DNA from: Cognatishimia sp. F0-27
GTDB taxonomy: Bacteria > Pseudomonadota > Alphaproteobacteria > Rhodobacterales > Rhodobacteraceae
Reading direction: 5' to 3'
Length of the DNA: 64,000 nt
Assembly: GCF_020667845.1 (NCBI RefSeq)
Contig: NZ_JAFMPQ010000004.1
Coordinates: forward strand, 105,832-169,831
Part shown: positions 17,241 through 27,603 of the stretch, in pieces
How the letters are laid out: each line of letters opens with the position of its first letter
How positions within the stretch are numbered: position 1 is the first letter of the stretch
The notes under the pieces: generated by a model
Told to the model about the DNA's origin: nothing
Database searches by the model: none
What the model saw: the letters and a program-made list of their open reading frames with translations, nothing else
Position numbers and translations under genes: made by a program

Positions 17241-17611
17241 GCCGGTTTTTCAGAACCTTGGGGACCGTCGCGGCGTTCTGTCTGGCTGCCGCGCCCGCTT
17301 TCCCTCAAGAGAGCGTCCGCGAAGGCACGGGCGCGGTGCTCCGCGGCCTGGACAAGCTCAATGCGGTGGTGACGGATTTCAATCTCCCGACAGGCTTTCG
17401 AGCCACGGTGGGATCGCTGGAAATCACGATGGAGCAGTGCCGGTATCCAGAAAACAACCCGTCCGGGGATGCCTTTGCCTTTATCACTGTCCGTGAAGAG
17501 GGCGTCGCGGAACCTGTCTTCCGGGGATGGATGGTTGCCTCCTCACCGGCATTGAACCCGCTGGATCACCCACGCTATGACGTGTGGGTGATGCGCTGCA
17601 CAACCTCCTGA
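17237..17611 (+). CDS. DUF2155-family secreted protein
   Basis: This is a 124-residue exported protein with a signal peptide (about residues 1-23, ending AFP). The mature part has the DUF2155 pattern: LDKLNAVVTDFNLPTG, VGSLEITMEQCRYP, then a tryptophan-containing end (FRGWMVASSPALNPLDHPRYDVWVM is the family-typical region). Two cysteines may form a disulfide. Its function is unknown; DUF2155 genes follow mlaD in many alphaproteobacteria. It starts within the mlaD stop, and its 3' end overlaps convergent aat by 37 bases. Confidence 0.88.
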   Translation: MSRFFRTLGTVAAFCLAAAPAFPQESVREGTGAVLRGLDKLNAVVTDFNLPTGFRATVGSLEITMEQCRYPENNPSGDAFAFITVREEGVAEPVFRGWMVASSPALNPLDHPRYDVWVMRCTTS

Positions 17612-18219
17612 CCGCTCCGCGCCAATGGTGTGGCGGGCAGATCGATCTCCGCTTTGAGCGCCTCTGACAACCGCGCGCGATAGTCGGACCGCGTGATCTC
17701 GATCGCCCCGAGTGTGGCGAGATGCGGTGTGATGAACTGCGTGTCGAACAGCGTGCCACCTGACCGTTTCAGGAGATCCACAAGCCACGCGAGCGCGATC
17801 TTGGAGGCGTCGCGGCGGCGCGAAAACATCGACTCACCGCAAAAGGCCCGCCCCACCACAACGCCATAGACACCGCCTACAAGCGTGTCATCCATCCAGA
17901 CTTCAAGGGAATGGGCGTGGCCGAGATAGAAGAGCTCGTCATAAAGCGCCCGGATCGGTTCGTTGATCCAGGTCTCCGGACGGTCTGCGCAGCCGTTGAG
18001 CACCCCGTCGAATGCGTGGTTCAGCGTGATGTGGTAATCGTCGCGCCGCAGCCTTTTGGCAAGGCTGCGCGACAGGTGAAACCCGTCCAGCGGCAGGATC
18101 CCCCGTTTGCGCGGATCGACCCAGAAGATCTCCGGGTCGTCATGCCTTTCGGCCATCGGAAAGATGCCCGAGCGATAGGCATGCATGAGAAGATCGGCGT
18201 CGAGGCTCAGATCTTTCAT
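17575..18219 (-). CDS. aat: Leucyl/phenylalanyl-tRNA--protein transferase
   Basis: This is a 214-residue enzyme of the Aat family. It moves Leu or Phe from tRNA to proteins with N-terminal Arg or Lys, marking them for ClpAP in the N-degron pathway. Family hallmarks are LLMHAYRSGIFPM, IFWVDPRKRGILPL, SLEVWMDD, GGVYGVVVGRAFCGESMFS and FDTQFITPHLATLGA. The length is normal for alphaproteobacterial Aat. The start at 18219 is unambiguous. The 3' end overlaps the convergent DUF2155 gene by 37 bases. accC lies upstream on the same strand after 84 bases. Confidence 0.95.
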   Translation of the reverse strand: MKDLSLDADLLMHAYRSGIFPMAERHDDPEIFWVDPRKRGILPLDGFHLSRSLAKRLRRDDYHITLNHAFDGVLNGCADRPETWINEPIRALYDELFYLGHAHSLEVWMDDTLVGGVYGVVVGRAFCGESMFSRRRDASKIALAWLVDLLKRSGGTLFDTQFITPHLATLGAIEITRSDYRARLSEALKAEIDLPATPLARSGQEVVQRITHTS

Positions 18220-18303
18220 ATCACACCCGCGGCCCAGCGAAAGGGCGCCACGAACGGGTCGGGCAGGGAAGGGGGAAGAGGGCGGTTCCGCATGGGCGTG
18301 AGA

Positions 18304-19656
18304 TTATCGCTCCAGCCCGCCTGCCTCCAACCATTTTTCGAGCCAATGGATGTTGTAAGCCCCGGTGTGGATGTCCCGCTCCTGCAAAAGCGCATGAAAA
18401 AGCGGCACGGTCGTATCGATCCCGTCCACGATCAATTCGCCCAAAGCGCGATTCAGCCGTGCCAATGCTTCCGTGCGGTCGCGCCCATGCACGATGAGTT
18501 TGCCGATGAGACTGTCGTAATAGGGCGGGATCCGGTAGCCATCGTAGAGCGCGCTGTCGATGCGAACGCCCAGCCCGCCGGGGGCATGGTATTGCGTGAT
18601 GGTCCCCGGGGAGGGCGAGAAATTCGGCAGTTTTTCCGCGTTGATCCGCACCTCGATGGCGTGGCCATTGATTTGAAGCGCGTCCTGCGAAAAAGAAAGG
18701 GGCAGGCCGGCGGCAACCCGGATCTGTTCGCGCACGAGATCGACGCCAAAGATGGCTTCGGTTACCGGGTGTTCCACTTGAAGACGCGTGTTCATCTCGA
18801 TGAAATAGAATTCACCGTCTTCATAGAGAAATTCGATAGTCCCGGCGCCGCGATAGCCCATCTTGGCGATAGCATTGGCACAGATTGCCCCGATTTCCGC
18901 GCGGCTTTCAGGGCTGATGGAGGGGCCGGGGGCTTCTTCGAAGACCTTCTGGTGACGTCTCTGGAGCGAACAATCCCGTTCGCCAAGATGCACACCACCG
19001 CCCTGACCATCCCCAAAGACCTGGATCTCGATATGGCGCGGACGTTGCAGATATTTCTCGATATAGACCTCGTCATTGCCGAACGCGGCCTTCGCTTCGG
19101 AGCGCGCGGTCTGATAGGCGCGCTCCATGCCGGCTTCGTCGGCGGCAACCTTCATGCCGCGCCCGCCGCCGCCAGCGGTGGCCTTGACGATCACGGGGTA
19201 GCCGAAATCCCTGCCGATCTTCTTGGCGTCTTCCACGGAGTTCACGCCGCCTTCGGACCCGGGCACAACCGGAATGCCAAGCGTTGCTGCCGTCTCCTTT
19301 GCGGTGATCTTATCGCCCATCATGGAGATGTGCTTGGCCGAGGGGCCGATAAAGGTCAGGCCGTGGTCCTCGACCGCCTGCACGAACCGCGCGTTCTCGC
19401 TCAAAAAGCCATAGCCCGGGTGAATGGCCTGCGCGCCGGTAACTTCGCAGGCAGACATCACCGCGGCGACGTTGAGATAGCTGTCAGCCGAGGGAGCAGG
19501 CCCAATGCAGATCGTCTCGTCGGCCATGCGCACATGCATCGCATCGGCATCGGCGGTCGAGTGAACGGCAACGGAGCGGATGCCCATTTCGCGGCAGGCG
19601 CGGACAACCCGCAACGCGATTTCGCCGCGATTGGCGATCAGGATCTTGTCGAACAT
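18304..19656 (-). CDS. accC: Biotin carboxylase subunit of acetyl-CoA carboxylase
   Basis: This is a 450-residue ATP-grasp enzyme that carboxylates the biotin on AccB, the first step of fatty-acid synthesis. The N-terminal domain begins [16 protein letters not shown], the ATP-grasp loop is [10 protein letters not shown], and the catalytic region has [16 protein letters not shown]. The C-terminal domain ends [16 protein letters not shown]. The start at 19656 is the universal AccC start. It lies 10 bases after the accB stop, so the two are co-transcribed. Confidence 0.97.
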   Translation of the reverse strand: MFDKILIANRGEIALRVVRACREMGIRSVAVHSTADADAMHVRMADETICIGPAPSADSYLNVAAVMSACEVTGAQAIHPGYGFLSENARFVQAVEDHGLTFIGPSAKHISMMGDKITAKETAATLGIPVVPGSEGGVNSVEDAKKIGRDFGYPVIVKATAGGGGRGMKVAADEAGMERAYQTARSEAKAAFGNDEVYIEKYLQRPRHIEIQVFGDGQGGGVHLGERDCSLQRRHQKVFEEAPGPSISPESRAEIGAICANAIAKMGYRGAGTIEFLYEDGEFYFIEMNTRLQVEHPVTEAIFGVDLVREQIRVAAGLPLSFSQDALQINGHAIEVRINAEKLPNFSPSPGTITQYHAPGGLGVRIDSALYDGYRIPPYYDSLIGKLIVHGRDRTEALARLNRALGELIVDGIDTTVPLFHALLQERDIHTGAYNIHWLEKWLEAGGLER

Positions 19657-19666
19657 GCGCGCGCCC

Positions 19667-20161
19667 TTATTCGAGGATCACAAGAGGGGCGCCGAATTCC
19701 ACGGGCGAGCCGTCTTCGATCAGGATCCGTTTGACTGTCCCGGCTCGCGGGGCCGGGATGTGGTTCATCGTTTTCATGGCTTCGACGATAAGCAGGGTGT
19801 CGCCTTCCTTGACCGCGGTGCCGACCGCAATGAACGGGTCGGAACCCGGCTCAGCCTGCATGTAGACGGTGCCCACCATCGGAGAGGTCACGGCGCCGGG
19901 ATGGGCGGCGGGATCTTCGGGCATCGTTGTTTCAATGGGTGCCGATGCTGCGGGCGCAGGCGCGGAGGCCGGCGCGGCGAGGACCTGTGCCTGCGGCGCC
20001 ATCTGTGTCACGGGTGCGGTTTGGCGGCTGACGCGGACATTCAGACTGTCGTCGGGGCCGTAGTCTCGCTTGACCTGAAGCTCTGTCAGATCGTTTTTGC
20101 GCAGCAATTCGGCCAGCGCTTCGATGAAGGCCACGTCGGTATCGTGGGTTTTGTTGCTCAT
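19667..20161 (-). CDS. accB: Biotin carboxyl carrier protein of acetyl-CoA carboxylase
   Basis: This is a 164-residue protein with a short helical N-terminus, an Ala/Pro-rich linker (about residues 55-85) and a C-terminal biotinyl domain. Biotin is attached to Lys130 in VEAMKTMN. I chose ATG 20161 over the in-frame ATG at 20176 because a GAGG site lies just before it and the alternative adds only MGEDR. accC follows at 10 bases. It is separated from the upstream hypothetical gene by 168 bases that probably hold its promoter. Confidence 0.96.
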   Translation of the reverse strand: MSNKTHDTDVAFIEALAELLRKNDLTELQVKRDYGPDDSLNVRVSRQTAPVTQMAPQAQVLAAPASAPAPAASAPIETTMPEDPAAHPGAVTSPMVGTVYMQAEPGSDPFIAVGTAVKEGDTLLIVEAMKTMNHIPAPRAGTVKRILIEDGSPVEFGAPLVILE

Positions 20162-20329
20162 GCGATCCTCGCCCATTCATTTTGCCTGCGCGCAGAAGTT
20201 CGACTCTGCCTTCGGTGGTTTCGAATTGACGCGCGGGCATGCATTGGTCTGGCCGCTTATAGGCCAACCCTCAGGGCAAGAAAAGCGAGGAGACGCAGCT
20301 TTTCTTTCCGGCAGAGCGCGGATGCCGGT

Positions 20330-20929
20330 TCATTGCTCCTGTGGCGCGATACCGCGGGCCGGCCAGTGCTGCACGTTGGGCAGTTCCGCGGGCAGATGAG
20401 CGTAGGGCCGTGCGATGTTCGTGCCGTCCGTCTCCCGCGGTTTGGCCATGGTCACGGGCAGGGCGGTTGCGGTGGTGCTTGGGGGCGCGGCATTCGTTCC
20501 GGCGTTGATCCGGCGCGTATCGCCATAACCCGGGAGCCGGTTGTCGAGAAGAGGGGCCTTTGCAGGCAAGGTCTGCGGCGCGGTGGACCGGGCCTCGGCA
20601 TTTGCTGTCTGGCTTGCATCCGGCAGGGCCTGGACTGTGCGCTGGTGGGGGGATTGGTCCGTTTCGGCTATCCGGGACGCGAGCCGGTTCAGGATCTCCT
20701 TCTGCATTCGGGTCGGGGGTGGCGCGGTGTCTTGCCGATCAGGCCGAACAGCGGTCGGGAATGGCGAGCGATCATCGCGCAGCGCGTCATCCGCAAGCGC
20801 GCTCTTGTCGGTTTCGCGCAGCGCTTCCACCCGCTGTGTGGCGGGTCGGGGGCGTTTGGGGTCCGGAAGGCCAAGTGGGTGGCCCGTGGTGACCGGTGCC
20901 AGCGTCATGGGAACAAATGGAACGTGCAT
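20330..20929 (-). CDS. Low-complexity hypothetical protein, Pro/Arg/Ala-rich
   Basis: This is a 199-residue protein that I do not recognise. It is rich in Pro, Ala, Thr, Arg and Asp, with no membrane segment and no enzyme motif, and looks largely disordered (for example RPDRQDTAPPPTRMQKEILN). A short amphipathic stretch lies around EILNRLASRIAETDQ. The frame opens at 20995; ATG 20929 follows AAAGGAG at slightly long spacing. It runs in the same direction as accB but is 168 bases away. It could be a lineage-specific envelope or regulatory protein, or a weakly expressed relic. Confidence 0.5.
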   Translation of the reverse strand: MHVPFVPMTLAPVTTGHPLGLPDPKRPRPATQRVEALRETDKSALADDALRDDRSPFPTAVRPDRQDTAPPPTRMQKEILNRLASRIAETDQSPHQRTVQALPDASQTANAEARSTAPQTLPAKAPLLDNRLPGYGDTRRINAGTNAAPPSTTATALPVTMAKPRETDGTNIARPYAHLPAELPNVQHWPARGIAPQEQ

Positions 20930-21273
20930 AACCGGGCTGCCTTTCTCCTTTGTGCGGCTGCGGCACGTCATGTGCCAGAGGATCGAGGTTACCACGACGT
21001 CAAGGATTTGTCCGTAAGTTGTTAAAATTCATGAAACTTTTGGTGATCTTGGTTAAGATCGCCATAACCGGTGCGACTGCCGACGGTTTCGTTGGTGCAG
21101 GCGCTGACGCCGCGTCGCTCCACTTGCGGGCCCAGCATCGTGACCGTCGATGTGAATGGCCGTCACCAGCCGAAGCACAGCGTCGTCGTTGCCCGCGGTC
21201 ATACCCCACCATGGACCATGCGGACCGCGCTGGTCTCCCGGTGGCATGAGGGGCAAAGGGTTGGATGATGCAC
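20930..21273. other. Gap upstream of the hypothetical gene with no supported gene
   Basis: About 340 bases lie between the start of the low-complexity gene and the terminator of acs. A minus-strand frame of 91 codons (21000-21275) and plus-strand frames of 65-99 codons exist. Their composition is shadow-like, and none has a ribosome site or recognisable motif. I see no RNA gene here. Confidence 0.45.
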
Positions 21274-21303
21274 AAAAAAAGCGCGCCCGAGAGCGCGCTT
21301 TTT
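21274..21303 (-). terminator. Intrinsic terminator after acs
   Basis: GCGCGC-CCGAGA-GCGCGC is flanked by seven A residues on one side and five T residues on the other. Read leftward from acs it is a GC stem followed by TTTTTTT. It lies 20 bases after the acs stop. It could also act on plus-strand transcripts. Confidence 0.85.
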
Positions 21304-21322
21304 CGACTGTTTTCGAGGGCGT

Positions 21323-23269
21323 TTACGACCGGTTCATGCGATTCTCGATCAGGTCGTCGACCACAGATGGATCCGCCAGCGTCGAGGTATCACCCAACGC
21401 GCCGAAATCGTTCTCTGCGATCTTGCGCAGGATGCGGCGCATGATCTTGCCGGACCGTGTCTTGGGCAGGCCGGGCGCCCATTGGATCAGGTCAGGCGAG
21501 GCGATGGGGCCAATCTCTGTGCGGACCCATGTACGCAGTTCCTTGTAGAGCGCGTCGCTGGGCTCGATCCCGTTCATCAGCGTGACATAGCAATAGATGC
21601 CCTGTCCCTTGATCTCATGCGGATAGCCGACCACGGCGGCTTCGGCGACTTTTTCATGCGCCACAAGCGCCGATTCGACTTCCGCCGTACCCATACGATG
21701 GCCCGAGACGTTGATCACGTCGTCGACACGTCCGGTGATCCAGTAATCGCCGTCTTCATCGCGCTTGCAGCCGTCTCCGGAGAAGTAATACCCCTTGTAG
21801 TCGGAGAAATAGGTCTTTTCGAAGCGCTCATGGTCGCCCCAGACGGTGCGCATCTGCGCAGGCCAGCTTGCCTTGATCGCGAGCACGCCTTCGGTTGGCA
21901 CCTCGTGGATCTCGGCGCCGGACGTCGGCTCAAGCACAACCGGCTGCACGCCGAAAAACGGCTTCATCGCCGCGCCGGGTTTGGTGGCATGGGCGCCGGG
22001 CAGGGGGGTCAGCAAGTGGCCACCGGTTTCAGTCTGCCACCAGGTATCGACGATGGGGCATTTGCCCTTGCCGATCACGTCATTGTACCAGTTCCACGCT
22101 TCGGGATTGATCGGCTCACCGACCGTTCCGAGGATGCGCAGGCTCGACAGGTCACATTTCTCGGCAAACTCGTTGCCCTGGCCCATCAGCGCGCGAATGG
22201 CGGTGGGAGCGGTGTAGAACTGGTTGACCTTGTGCTTTTCGCAGACTTGCCAGAAGCGTGAGGCGTCCGGATAGGTCGGAACGCCCTCGAACATCAGGGT
22301 CGTGGCACCATTGGCCAGCGGCCCGTAGACGATGTAGCTGTGCCCGGTCACCCAGCCGACATCGGCGGTGCACCAGTAGATATCGCCATCGTGGTAGTCG
22401 AAGACAACTTCGTGGGTCAGGCTGGCATAGAGCAAATAGCCCCCGGTGCTGTGCACAACGCCCTTGGGCTGTCCGGTGGAGCCGGAGGTGTAGAGAATGA
22501 AGAGCGGATCTTCCGCGTTCATCGCCTCGGCAGGGCAATCGTCGGCGACTTTCGCCGCCTCTTCATGCAGCCAGAAGTCCAGCCCCTCGCGCCACGCGAT
22601 CTGGTCTCCGGTGCGCTTGACCACGAGGCATTTCACGTCATCGGTATCGTGGAGCAGGGCTTTGTTGACGTTGTCCTTGAGCTTGGTCACGCGTCCGCCG
22701 CGCGGTGCGCTATCGGCGGTGATCACCACCTTGGCGTCGCAGCCATTGACCCGCGCCCCGAGCGCATCGGGCGAGAAGCCGGCGAACACGATGGAGTGGA
22801 TGGCGCCGATCCGCGCGCAGGCCAGCATCGCATAGGCCGCCTCGGGGATCATTGGCAGGTAGATCACGACGCGGTCACCGCGTCCGACACCCAGCGCCTT
22901 GAGCACGTTTGCCATCCGGCAAACTTCGGAATGCAATTGCGCGTAGGTGATGTGCTGCGCCGGTTCATCGGGGTTGTCCGGCTCGAATAGGATCGCGGTC
23001 TTGTCGCCACGCGTTTCGAGGTGGCGATCGATGCAATTCGCTGAGACGTTCAACTCGCCATCGGCAAACCACTCGATCTTGACCTGACCGAGCGTGAAAT
23101 CGACGTTGCTGATCTGGGTCGGCGTCTTGATCCAGTCGAGGCGCTTGGCCTGCTCTGCCCAAAACGCGTCCGGGTCGTTGATGGAGGCGGCGTACATCTC
23201 GTCATATCTGGCCGCGTCCACATGGGCCTTTGCGACGAGCGCGTCCGAAGGGGCATAAGTCTCAGTCAT
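21323..23269 (-). CDS. acs: Acetyl-CoA synthetase (acetate--CoA ligase, AMP-forming)
   Basis: This is a 648-residue ANL-superfamily enzyme that activates acetate to acetyl-CoA through acetyl-AMP. Motifs include the P-loop [15 protein letters not shown], the WWQTETGG motif, [11 protein letters not shown] and the C-terminal [11 protein letters not shown], whose Lys608 is the residue known to be controlled by acetylation in Acs. The length is typical. ATG 23269 follows AGGAGG; a TTG one codon upstream is less likely. It is the last gene after an ABC transporter operon (259-base spacer) and ends at a strong terminator. Confidence 0.97.
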   Translation of the reverse strand: MTETYAPSDALVAKAHVDAARYDEMYAASINDPDAFWAEQAKRLDWIKTPTQISNVDFTLGQVKIEWFADGELNVSANCIDRHLETRGDKTAILFEPDNPDEPAQHITYAQLHSEVCRMANVLKALGVGRGDRVVIYLPMIPEAAYAMLACARIGAIHSIVFAGFSPDALGARVNGCDAKVVITADSAPRGGRVTKLKDNVNKALLHDTDDVKCLVVKRTGDQIAWREGLDFWLHEEAAKVADDCPAEAMNAEDPLFILYTSGSTGQPKGVVHSTGGYLLYASLTHEVVFDYHDGDIYWCTADVGWVTGHSYIVYGPLANGATTLMFEGVPTYPDASRFWQVCEKHKVNQFYTAPTAIRALMGQGNEFAEKCDLSSLRILGTVGEPINPEAWNWYNDVIGKGKCPIVDTWWQTETGGHLLTPLPGAHATKPGAAMKPFFGVQPVVLEPTSGAEIHEVPTEGVLAIKASWPAQMRTVWGDHERFEKTYFSDYKGYYFSGDGCKRDEDGDYWITGRVDDVINVSGHRMGTAEVESALVAHEKVAEAAVVGYPHEIKGQGIYCYVTLMNGIEPSDALYKELRTWVRTEIGPIASPDLIQWAPGLPKTRSGKIMRRILRKIAENDFGALGDTSTLADPSVVDDLIENRMNRS

Positions 23270-23528
23270 CAAGTGTCCTCCTGTCCTTGAAAATGGGTAG
23301 TCCAGGAACCGGAACAGGGAAAGGCGTTCTTAGGTCGCAAGAGCCTGCCGTGACTGTCCGATCCGGCGCGCAATCTTGGGAAGGGGCGCGCGGCCTGTCT
23401 GGTGGCGTGATGCGGCGCCCCAGGCCGCCTGCAGTGCGGTTTGCATGTCTCGCGCGGCGTCCGTCCAAACGGCGCGACGGCGCCCCCCTGAAATCCACGA
23501 TCCGAGGGGCGCCGCAGGCAATCTGGTG

Positions 23529-24284
23529 TCAGATCGCCAGGTATTCCGCCCGGAGGCTTTCGTTTTCGAGCACTTCTTCGGCGGTGCCGTCAAAGACGAT
23601 CGATCCGGTGTCGAGGATGACCGCCCGGTCGGCAAGCTGCAACGCGCGGACCGCGTTCTGCTCCACGATGATCGTGGTCATGCCCTGTTGCTTGATGACG
23701 CGGAGCGTCTTTTCGATCTCGTCCACGATCACCGGCGCAAGCCCCTCGTAAGGCTCGTCCAGAAGCAGGACCTTGATGTCGCGCGCCAGAGCGCGGGCGA
23801 TCGAGAGCATCTGCTGCTCGCCCCCGGACAGCGTCACACCTTCCTGGTTGCGGCGCTCGCCGAGGCGCGGGAACAGGTCGTAGAGACGTTCGATGGACCA
23901 GCCGATCGGGGGCGCGATCTGAGCGAGCTTGAGGTTTTCCTCCACGGTGAGACCGGGAATGATGCGGCGATCTTCCGGCACCAGGCCAAGCCCGACCGTT
24001 GCGGCTTCGTAGCTCTTCATGTTGTGCAGCGGCTGGTGATCGAGCCAGATCTCGCCGTGGTTGACCTGCGGATCGTCAAGCCGTGCAATTGAGCGCAGCG
24101 TGGTGGTCTTGCCTGCGCCGTTGCGGCCGAGAAGGGCGAGGATCTCTCCTTCGTGGACGTTGAAAGAAATGCCCTGCACGATGTAGCTTTCACCGTAGTA
24201 GGAATGCATGTCCCAGACCGACAGGAAAGCGGGCGCTGTTTCGGCCTTGTTGCCGTGCTTGGAGAAATCGGGGCGGACGTTCAT
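23529..24284 (-). CDS. ABC transporter ATPase, LivF type
   Basis: This is a 251-residue ATPase of the branched-chain-amino-acid (HAAT/LIV) family. Walker A is GRNGAGKTT, the signature is LSGGEQQ, and Walker B is VLLLDEPYEGLAP. The N-terminus is about 15 residues longer than in E. coli LivF. It is the last transport gene of a five-gene set (binding protein, two permeases, two ATPases) and lies upstream of acs. Substrates of LIV-type systems include amino acids, urea, amides and organic acids; context here points to a carboxylate, which is inference. Confidence 0.93.
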   Translation of the reverse strand: MNVRPDFSKHGNKAETAPAFLSVWDMHSYYGESYIVQGISFNVHEGEILALLGRNGAGKTTTLRSIARLDDPQVNHGEIWLDHQPLHNMKSYEAATVGLGLVPEDRRIIPGLTVEENLKLAQIAPPIGWSIERLYDLFPRLGERRNQEGVTLSGGEQQMLSIARALARDIKVLLLDEPYEGLAPVIVDEIEKTLRVIKQQGMTTIIVEQNAVRALQLADRAVILDTGSIVFDGTAEEVLENESLRAEYLAI

Positions 24285-24402
24285 GGCTGTAGCCTCGCGA
24301 TGTTGCGTGGGGCGGAGCGGGAGACGGCGTCTGAAGCGCCGCGCGGCTCCTGTTCAAAGGGAAGGCGGGGCAGGCCGGTGTCGGCGCACCCCGCGCTAGG
24401 GC

Positions 24403-25158
24403 TCAGACGCTTTCGCCCAGATAGGCTTCCTGCACCTTGGGGTGACCCTTGATGTTCTCAGGCGTGTCTTCCACCAGCGGCGTGCCTTGGGCAAGCACCG
24501 TGATCCGGTCGGCCAGGCTGAACACCACGTGCATGTCGTGCTCGATAATGGCGATGGTGATGTCGCGCTTCTCCTTGATCTCCTTGAGAAGATCGATCGT
24601 GTTGTTGGTATCCGCGCGGGCCATGCCGGCCGTGGGCTCGTCGAGCAACAGCAGCTTGGGGTTCTGCACCAGACACATCGCCATCTCGAGGCGGCGCTTG
24701 TCGCCGCGAGACATCGACGCTGCATGCATGTCCTGCTTTTCGAGCATTCCGACCTCGGAGAGCATCTCCTCCGCCTCGGCGCGCAACGCCCGTTCGTTGA
24801 AGACGCTTTCGATCGCATGCAGGCGGAACGCGCCGTCACGCTTGGCAAACAGCGGGATCATCATGTTTTCCATCACCGACAGATCGCCAAAGATCTCCGG
24901 AGTCTGGAACACGCGGGAAATGCCCATCTGGTTGATCTCGTGCGGGCTGCGCCCGAGCACGGACTGGCCGTCGAACATCACCGACCCGGTGTCGGGGATC
25001 AGCTTGCCCACGAGGCAGTTGAGCAGCGTGGACTTGCCCGCCCCATTGGGGCCGATGATCGCGTGGCAGGTGTTCTCCTTCACGGAGAGGTTCACATCGC
25101 CGAGGGCTTGCAGACCGCCGAAGCGTTTGCCCACGTCTTTGACGTCGAGAATTCCCAT
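24403..25158 (-). CDS. ABC transporter ATPase, LivG type
   Basis: This is a 251-residue ATPase with Walker A GPNGAGKST, signature MSRGDKRRLE (a variant of the usual LSGGQQ, common in LivG-type proteins of this subgroup) and Walker B LLLLDEPTAGMA. It pairs with the LivF-type ATPase and the two permeases. It lies 12 bases after the upstream permease gene and 118 bases before the LivF-type gene. That spacer has no evident terminator. Confidence 0.93.
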   Translation of the reverse strand: MGILDVKDVGKRFGGLQALGDVNLSVKENTCHAIIGPNGAGKSTLLNCLVGKLIPDTGSVMFDGQSVLGRSPHEINQMGISRVFQTPEIFGDLSVMENMMIPLFAKRDGAFRLHAIESVFNERALRAEAEEMLSEVGMLEKQDMHAASMSRGDKRRLEMAMCLVQNPKLLLLDEPTAGMARADTNNTIDLLKEIKEKRDITIAIIEHDMHVVFSLADRITVLAQGTPLVEDTPENIKGHPKVQEAYLGESV

Positions 25159-25170
25159 CTCAGTCTCTCC

Positions 25171-26433
25171 TTATTCCGCGGGGTCCTGTCCGGGGGCAAC
25201 GGTCTTGCCACCGGAGGCTGCGTCGGTCTTCTTGGCGCGGCCCTTGAACATGCTACCGATCCTGCGTCCGCCTTCGACAATGCCGCCAGGCAGGAAGATC
25301 ACCACGGCCATGAAGATCAGGCCAAGTGTCAGGTGCCAGCCTTTGCCGATGAACGGGTAGATGATCGCAACCACGAAATCCTCGAGCCCGTCGGGCAGAA
25401 ACGCAAACCAGGTATGCAGGATGTCGGAATTGATCTTGGACAGGATGTTTTCCATGTACTTGATCGCACCCGCACCGAGCACCGGACCGATCAACGTGCC
25501 CGCACCGCCAAGAATTGTCATCAGAACCACTTCGCCAGACGCCGTCCAGAACATCCGTTCAGGCCCTGCCAGCGGGTCCATTGAGGCCATCAGGCCGCCC
25601 GCGAGACCGGCATACATCCCCGAGATCACGAAGGCCGCGAGCGTGTAGGGCTTGGGGTTCAGACCGGTATAGTTCAACCGTTGCTGGTTTGACTTGATCG
25701 CGCGCAGCATCATCCCGAAAGGCGACCGGAAGATGCGGATCGACAGGTAGAAGGCGATCAGCATGACAACGGCGCTGAAGTAGTAGCCCACCGAGAAGGT
25801 AAAGACCCAGTCACCGACGGAGAGTTCCGTGGCGCTGCGCATTTCGAGGCCAAAGAAGCTCGGCACGGGCAGGTTGCCGTCATCCGTGGCTTGCTGGCCA
25901 AGAATACGCGGGTCCGACAGCGTCAGCTGCAGCCCGGTTTCGCCACCCGTCAGACCCTTCTGCAAGAGACCCTGCTTGTCCGGGCCATCCATATCCGTGG
26001 CGAGCACGGAGTAGGCGAGGGCGTAGGACATCATCGCGAAGGCGAGCGTCAGAATCGAGAAGTAGATCCCCGAGCGCCGCAACGACACATAGCCGATGAG
26101 CACCGCGAAGAGACCGGACATGACCACCGAAAGGCCTAGCGCCGGCAGCACGTTCATGCCGAAGAGCTTGAACATCCACATTGCGGCATAGGAGCCGATC
26201 CCGAGAAACGCGGCATGGCCGAAGGACAGATACCCGGTGAGGCCGAAGAGGATATTGAAGCCGATGGCGAAGATCCCGAAGATCACGAACCGTTGCATCA
26301 GGTCGGGATACCCGGCGTTGAACTGTGCCCAGCCGGAGCTTTCAGGGAACGGGTTCAGGATGAAGGGGGCCAGCATCGTCAAGCCGATAACGATCAGCAG
26401 CAGCTTTGCGTCTTGTTTTTGCAAACCAAACAT
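25171..26433 (-). CDS. ABC transporter permease, LivM type
   Basis: This is a 420-residue inner-membrane permease of the LivM family with about ten hydrophobic segments. The EAA-like region contains [18 protein letters not shown]. It carries an insertion of roughly 60 residues around [18 protein letters not shown], and a charged C-terminal tail ([12 protein letters not shown]), which makes it longer than the E. coli protein. It starts 3 bases after the LivH-type gene stop, so the two are coupled. Confidence 0.93.
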   Translation of the reverse strand: MFGLQKQDAKLLLIVIGLTMLAPFILNPFPESSGWAQFNAGYPDLMQRFVIFGIFAIGFNILFGLTGYLSFGHAAFLGIGSYAAMWMFKLFGMNVLPALGLSVVMSGLFAVLIGYVSLRRSGIYFSILTLAFAMMSYALAYSVLATDMDGPDKQGLLQKGLTGGETGLQLTLSDPRILGQQATDDGNLPVPSFFGLEMRSATELSVGDWVFTFSVGYYFSAVVMLIAFYLSIRIFRSPFGMMLRAIKSNQQRLNYTGLNPKPYTLAAFVISGMYAGLAGGLMASMDPLAGPERMFWTASGEVVLMTILGGAGTLIGPVLGAGAIKYMENILSKINSDILHTWFAFLPDGLEDFVVAIIYPFIGKGWHLTLGLIFMAVVIFLPGGIVEGGRRIGSMFKGRAKKTDAASGGKTVAPGQDPAE

Positions 26434-26436
26434 GGG

Positions 26437-27468
26437 TCAGTCCTCCATCACGCCCTTGCGGCCCATGAGGCCCCTCGGACGGGTCAGCAGAATGATGATG
26501 GCGACCAGATAGATGATGACCTGGTTGATGCCGGGAATGATGTCGATGACTTCGCGCATCGAGGCGAAGCTTTCGAGGATGCCAAGCAGGAACCCTGCAA
26601 GCACGGCGCCGGGCAGGGACCCCATGCCGCCGACGACGACCACCACGAAGCTCAGCACGAGAAAGTCCATGCCCATGTGGTAATTCGGCGAGTTGATCGG
26701 CGTGTACATGACACCTGCGAGGCCCGCGACCGCGGCGGCAAGGCCAAACATGATGGTAAACCGCTTGTCGATGTTGATGCCAAGAAGGCCGACGGTTTCG
26801 CGATCAGCCATGCCCGCGCGCACCACCATACCGAATGTGGTGAATTGCAGGAAGGCGAAGACCGCACCGATGATGACGGCAGCGAAGCCGAAATAGATGA
26901 TCCGCCAATAAGGGTAGATGATCGATCCGGGTTCGAAACCGAGTATGGCGCCAAAGTCGAAAGACCCGGTGAAGGCGGAGGGCGCCGGCGTCGGGATCGG
27001 GTTTGCACCGTAGTAATACTTGATGACTTCCTGAAGCACGATGGCAAGACCGAAGGTCACGAGGATCTGGTCCGCGTGGGGGCGCTTGTAGAAGTGCTTG
27101 ATCAGCCCACGTTCCATGACCACACCGATGAGGATCATGACGGGGATCGCGAAGAGGATCGAGAGCGGCACGGCCCAATCGATGATCGCAGCCCCCATGG
27201 TTTCGCCGAAGATATCGTAGGCGTAAGGCACGTCGACCTTGAGCGGGTTGCCCAGGAAGTCGGTGCGGGTTTCATCGACAACCTGATGGCTCAGCGACAA
27301 CAACCGGCTCAGCGTCACGGCACAGAAGGCCCCGATCATGAACAGGGCGCCATGGGCGAAGTTGACGACGCCGAGCGTGCCGAAAATAAGTGTCAGCCCG
27401 AGAGCGATCAGCGCATAGGCCGAGCCCTTGTCGAGGCCGTTGAGAAGTTGAAGGATAAACCAGTCCAT
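26437..27468 (-). CDS. ABC transporter permease, LivH type
   Basis: This is a 343-residue permease of the LivH family. It starts with the family motif LLNGLDKGSAYALIALGLTLIFGTLGVVNFAHG, of which the core is NGLDKGSAYALIALGLT, and has about eight transmembrane segments. A family signature also appears in GGMGSLPGAVLAGFLLGI. An insertion of about 60 residues near residues 55-100 and the region DFGAILGFEPG set it apart from LivH of E. coli. It lies downstream of the binding-protein gene after a 135-base spacer that contains a strong hairpin. Confidence 0.93.
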   Translation of the reverse strand: MDWFILQLLNGLDKGSAYALIALGLTLIFGTLGVVNFAHGALFMIGAFCAVTLSRLLSLSHQVVDETRTDFLGNPLKVDVPYAYDIFGETMGAAIIDWAVPLSILFAIPVMILIGVVMERGLIKHFYKRPHADQILVTFGLAIVLQEVIKYYYGANPIPTPAPSAFTGSFDFGAILGFEPGSIIYPYWRIIYFGFAAVIIGAVFAFLQFTTFGMVVRAGMADRETVGLLGINIDKRFTIMFGLAAAVAGLAGVMYTPINSPNYHMGMDFLVLSFVVVVVGGMGSLPGAVLAGFLLGILESFASMREVIDIIPGINQVIIYLVAIIILLTRPRGLMGRKGVMED

Positions 27469-27550
27469 TGTCCCACCCTTTGAGATCGGAGTTCGGAAAG
27501 CACGAGAGCCCCATGAGAAGGGCCGACAGGGAGAGTGTGCAGCAGCGGTG

Positions 27551-27593
27551 GCTGGCGGCCTGTCCCGTCCGCGTTGGACGACAGGCCGCCAGC
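27551..27593 (-). repeat. Long hairpin between binding-protein and permease genes
   Basis: GCTGGCGGCCTGTC (27551-27564) and GACAGGCCGCCAGC (27580-27593) are perfect 14-base inverted arms. An inner GTCC-GCGTT-GGAC stem extends the structure with a two-base bulge. It starts 11 bases after the binding-protein stop on the minus strand and is not followed by a U tract. It probably protects the upstream message from 3' decay or attenuates read-through, so the binding protein is made in excess over the permeases. Confidence 0.75.
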
Positions 27594-27603
27594 GCGGCGC
27601 GCG

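Noticed and set aside
17911..19734. 607-codon plus-strand frame antisense to accC and aat
   Set aside because: It covers two certain genes on the other strand and crosses their boundary without any motif.
21000..21275. 91-codon minus-strand frame upstream of the low-complexity gene
   Set aside because: It has no ribosome site and no motif, ends far from any gene partner, and overlaps competing frames of equal quality.
25891..27483. Long plus-strand frames antisense to the LivM- and LivH-type genes
   Set aside because: They have highly charged, repetitive Asp/His/Glu/Arg composition typical of shadows of membrane-protein genes.
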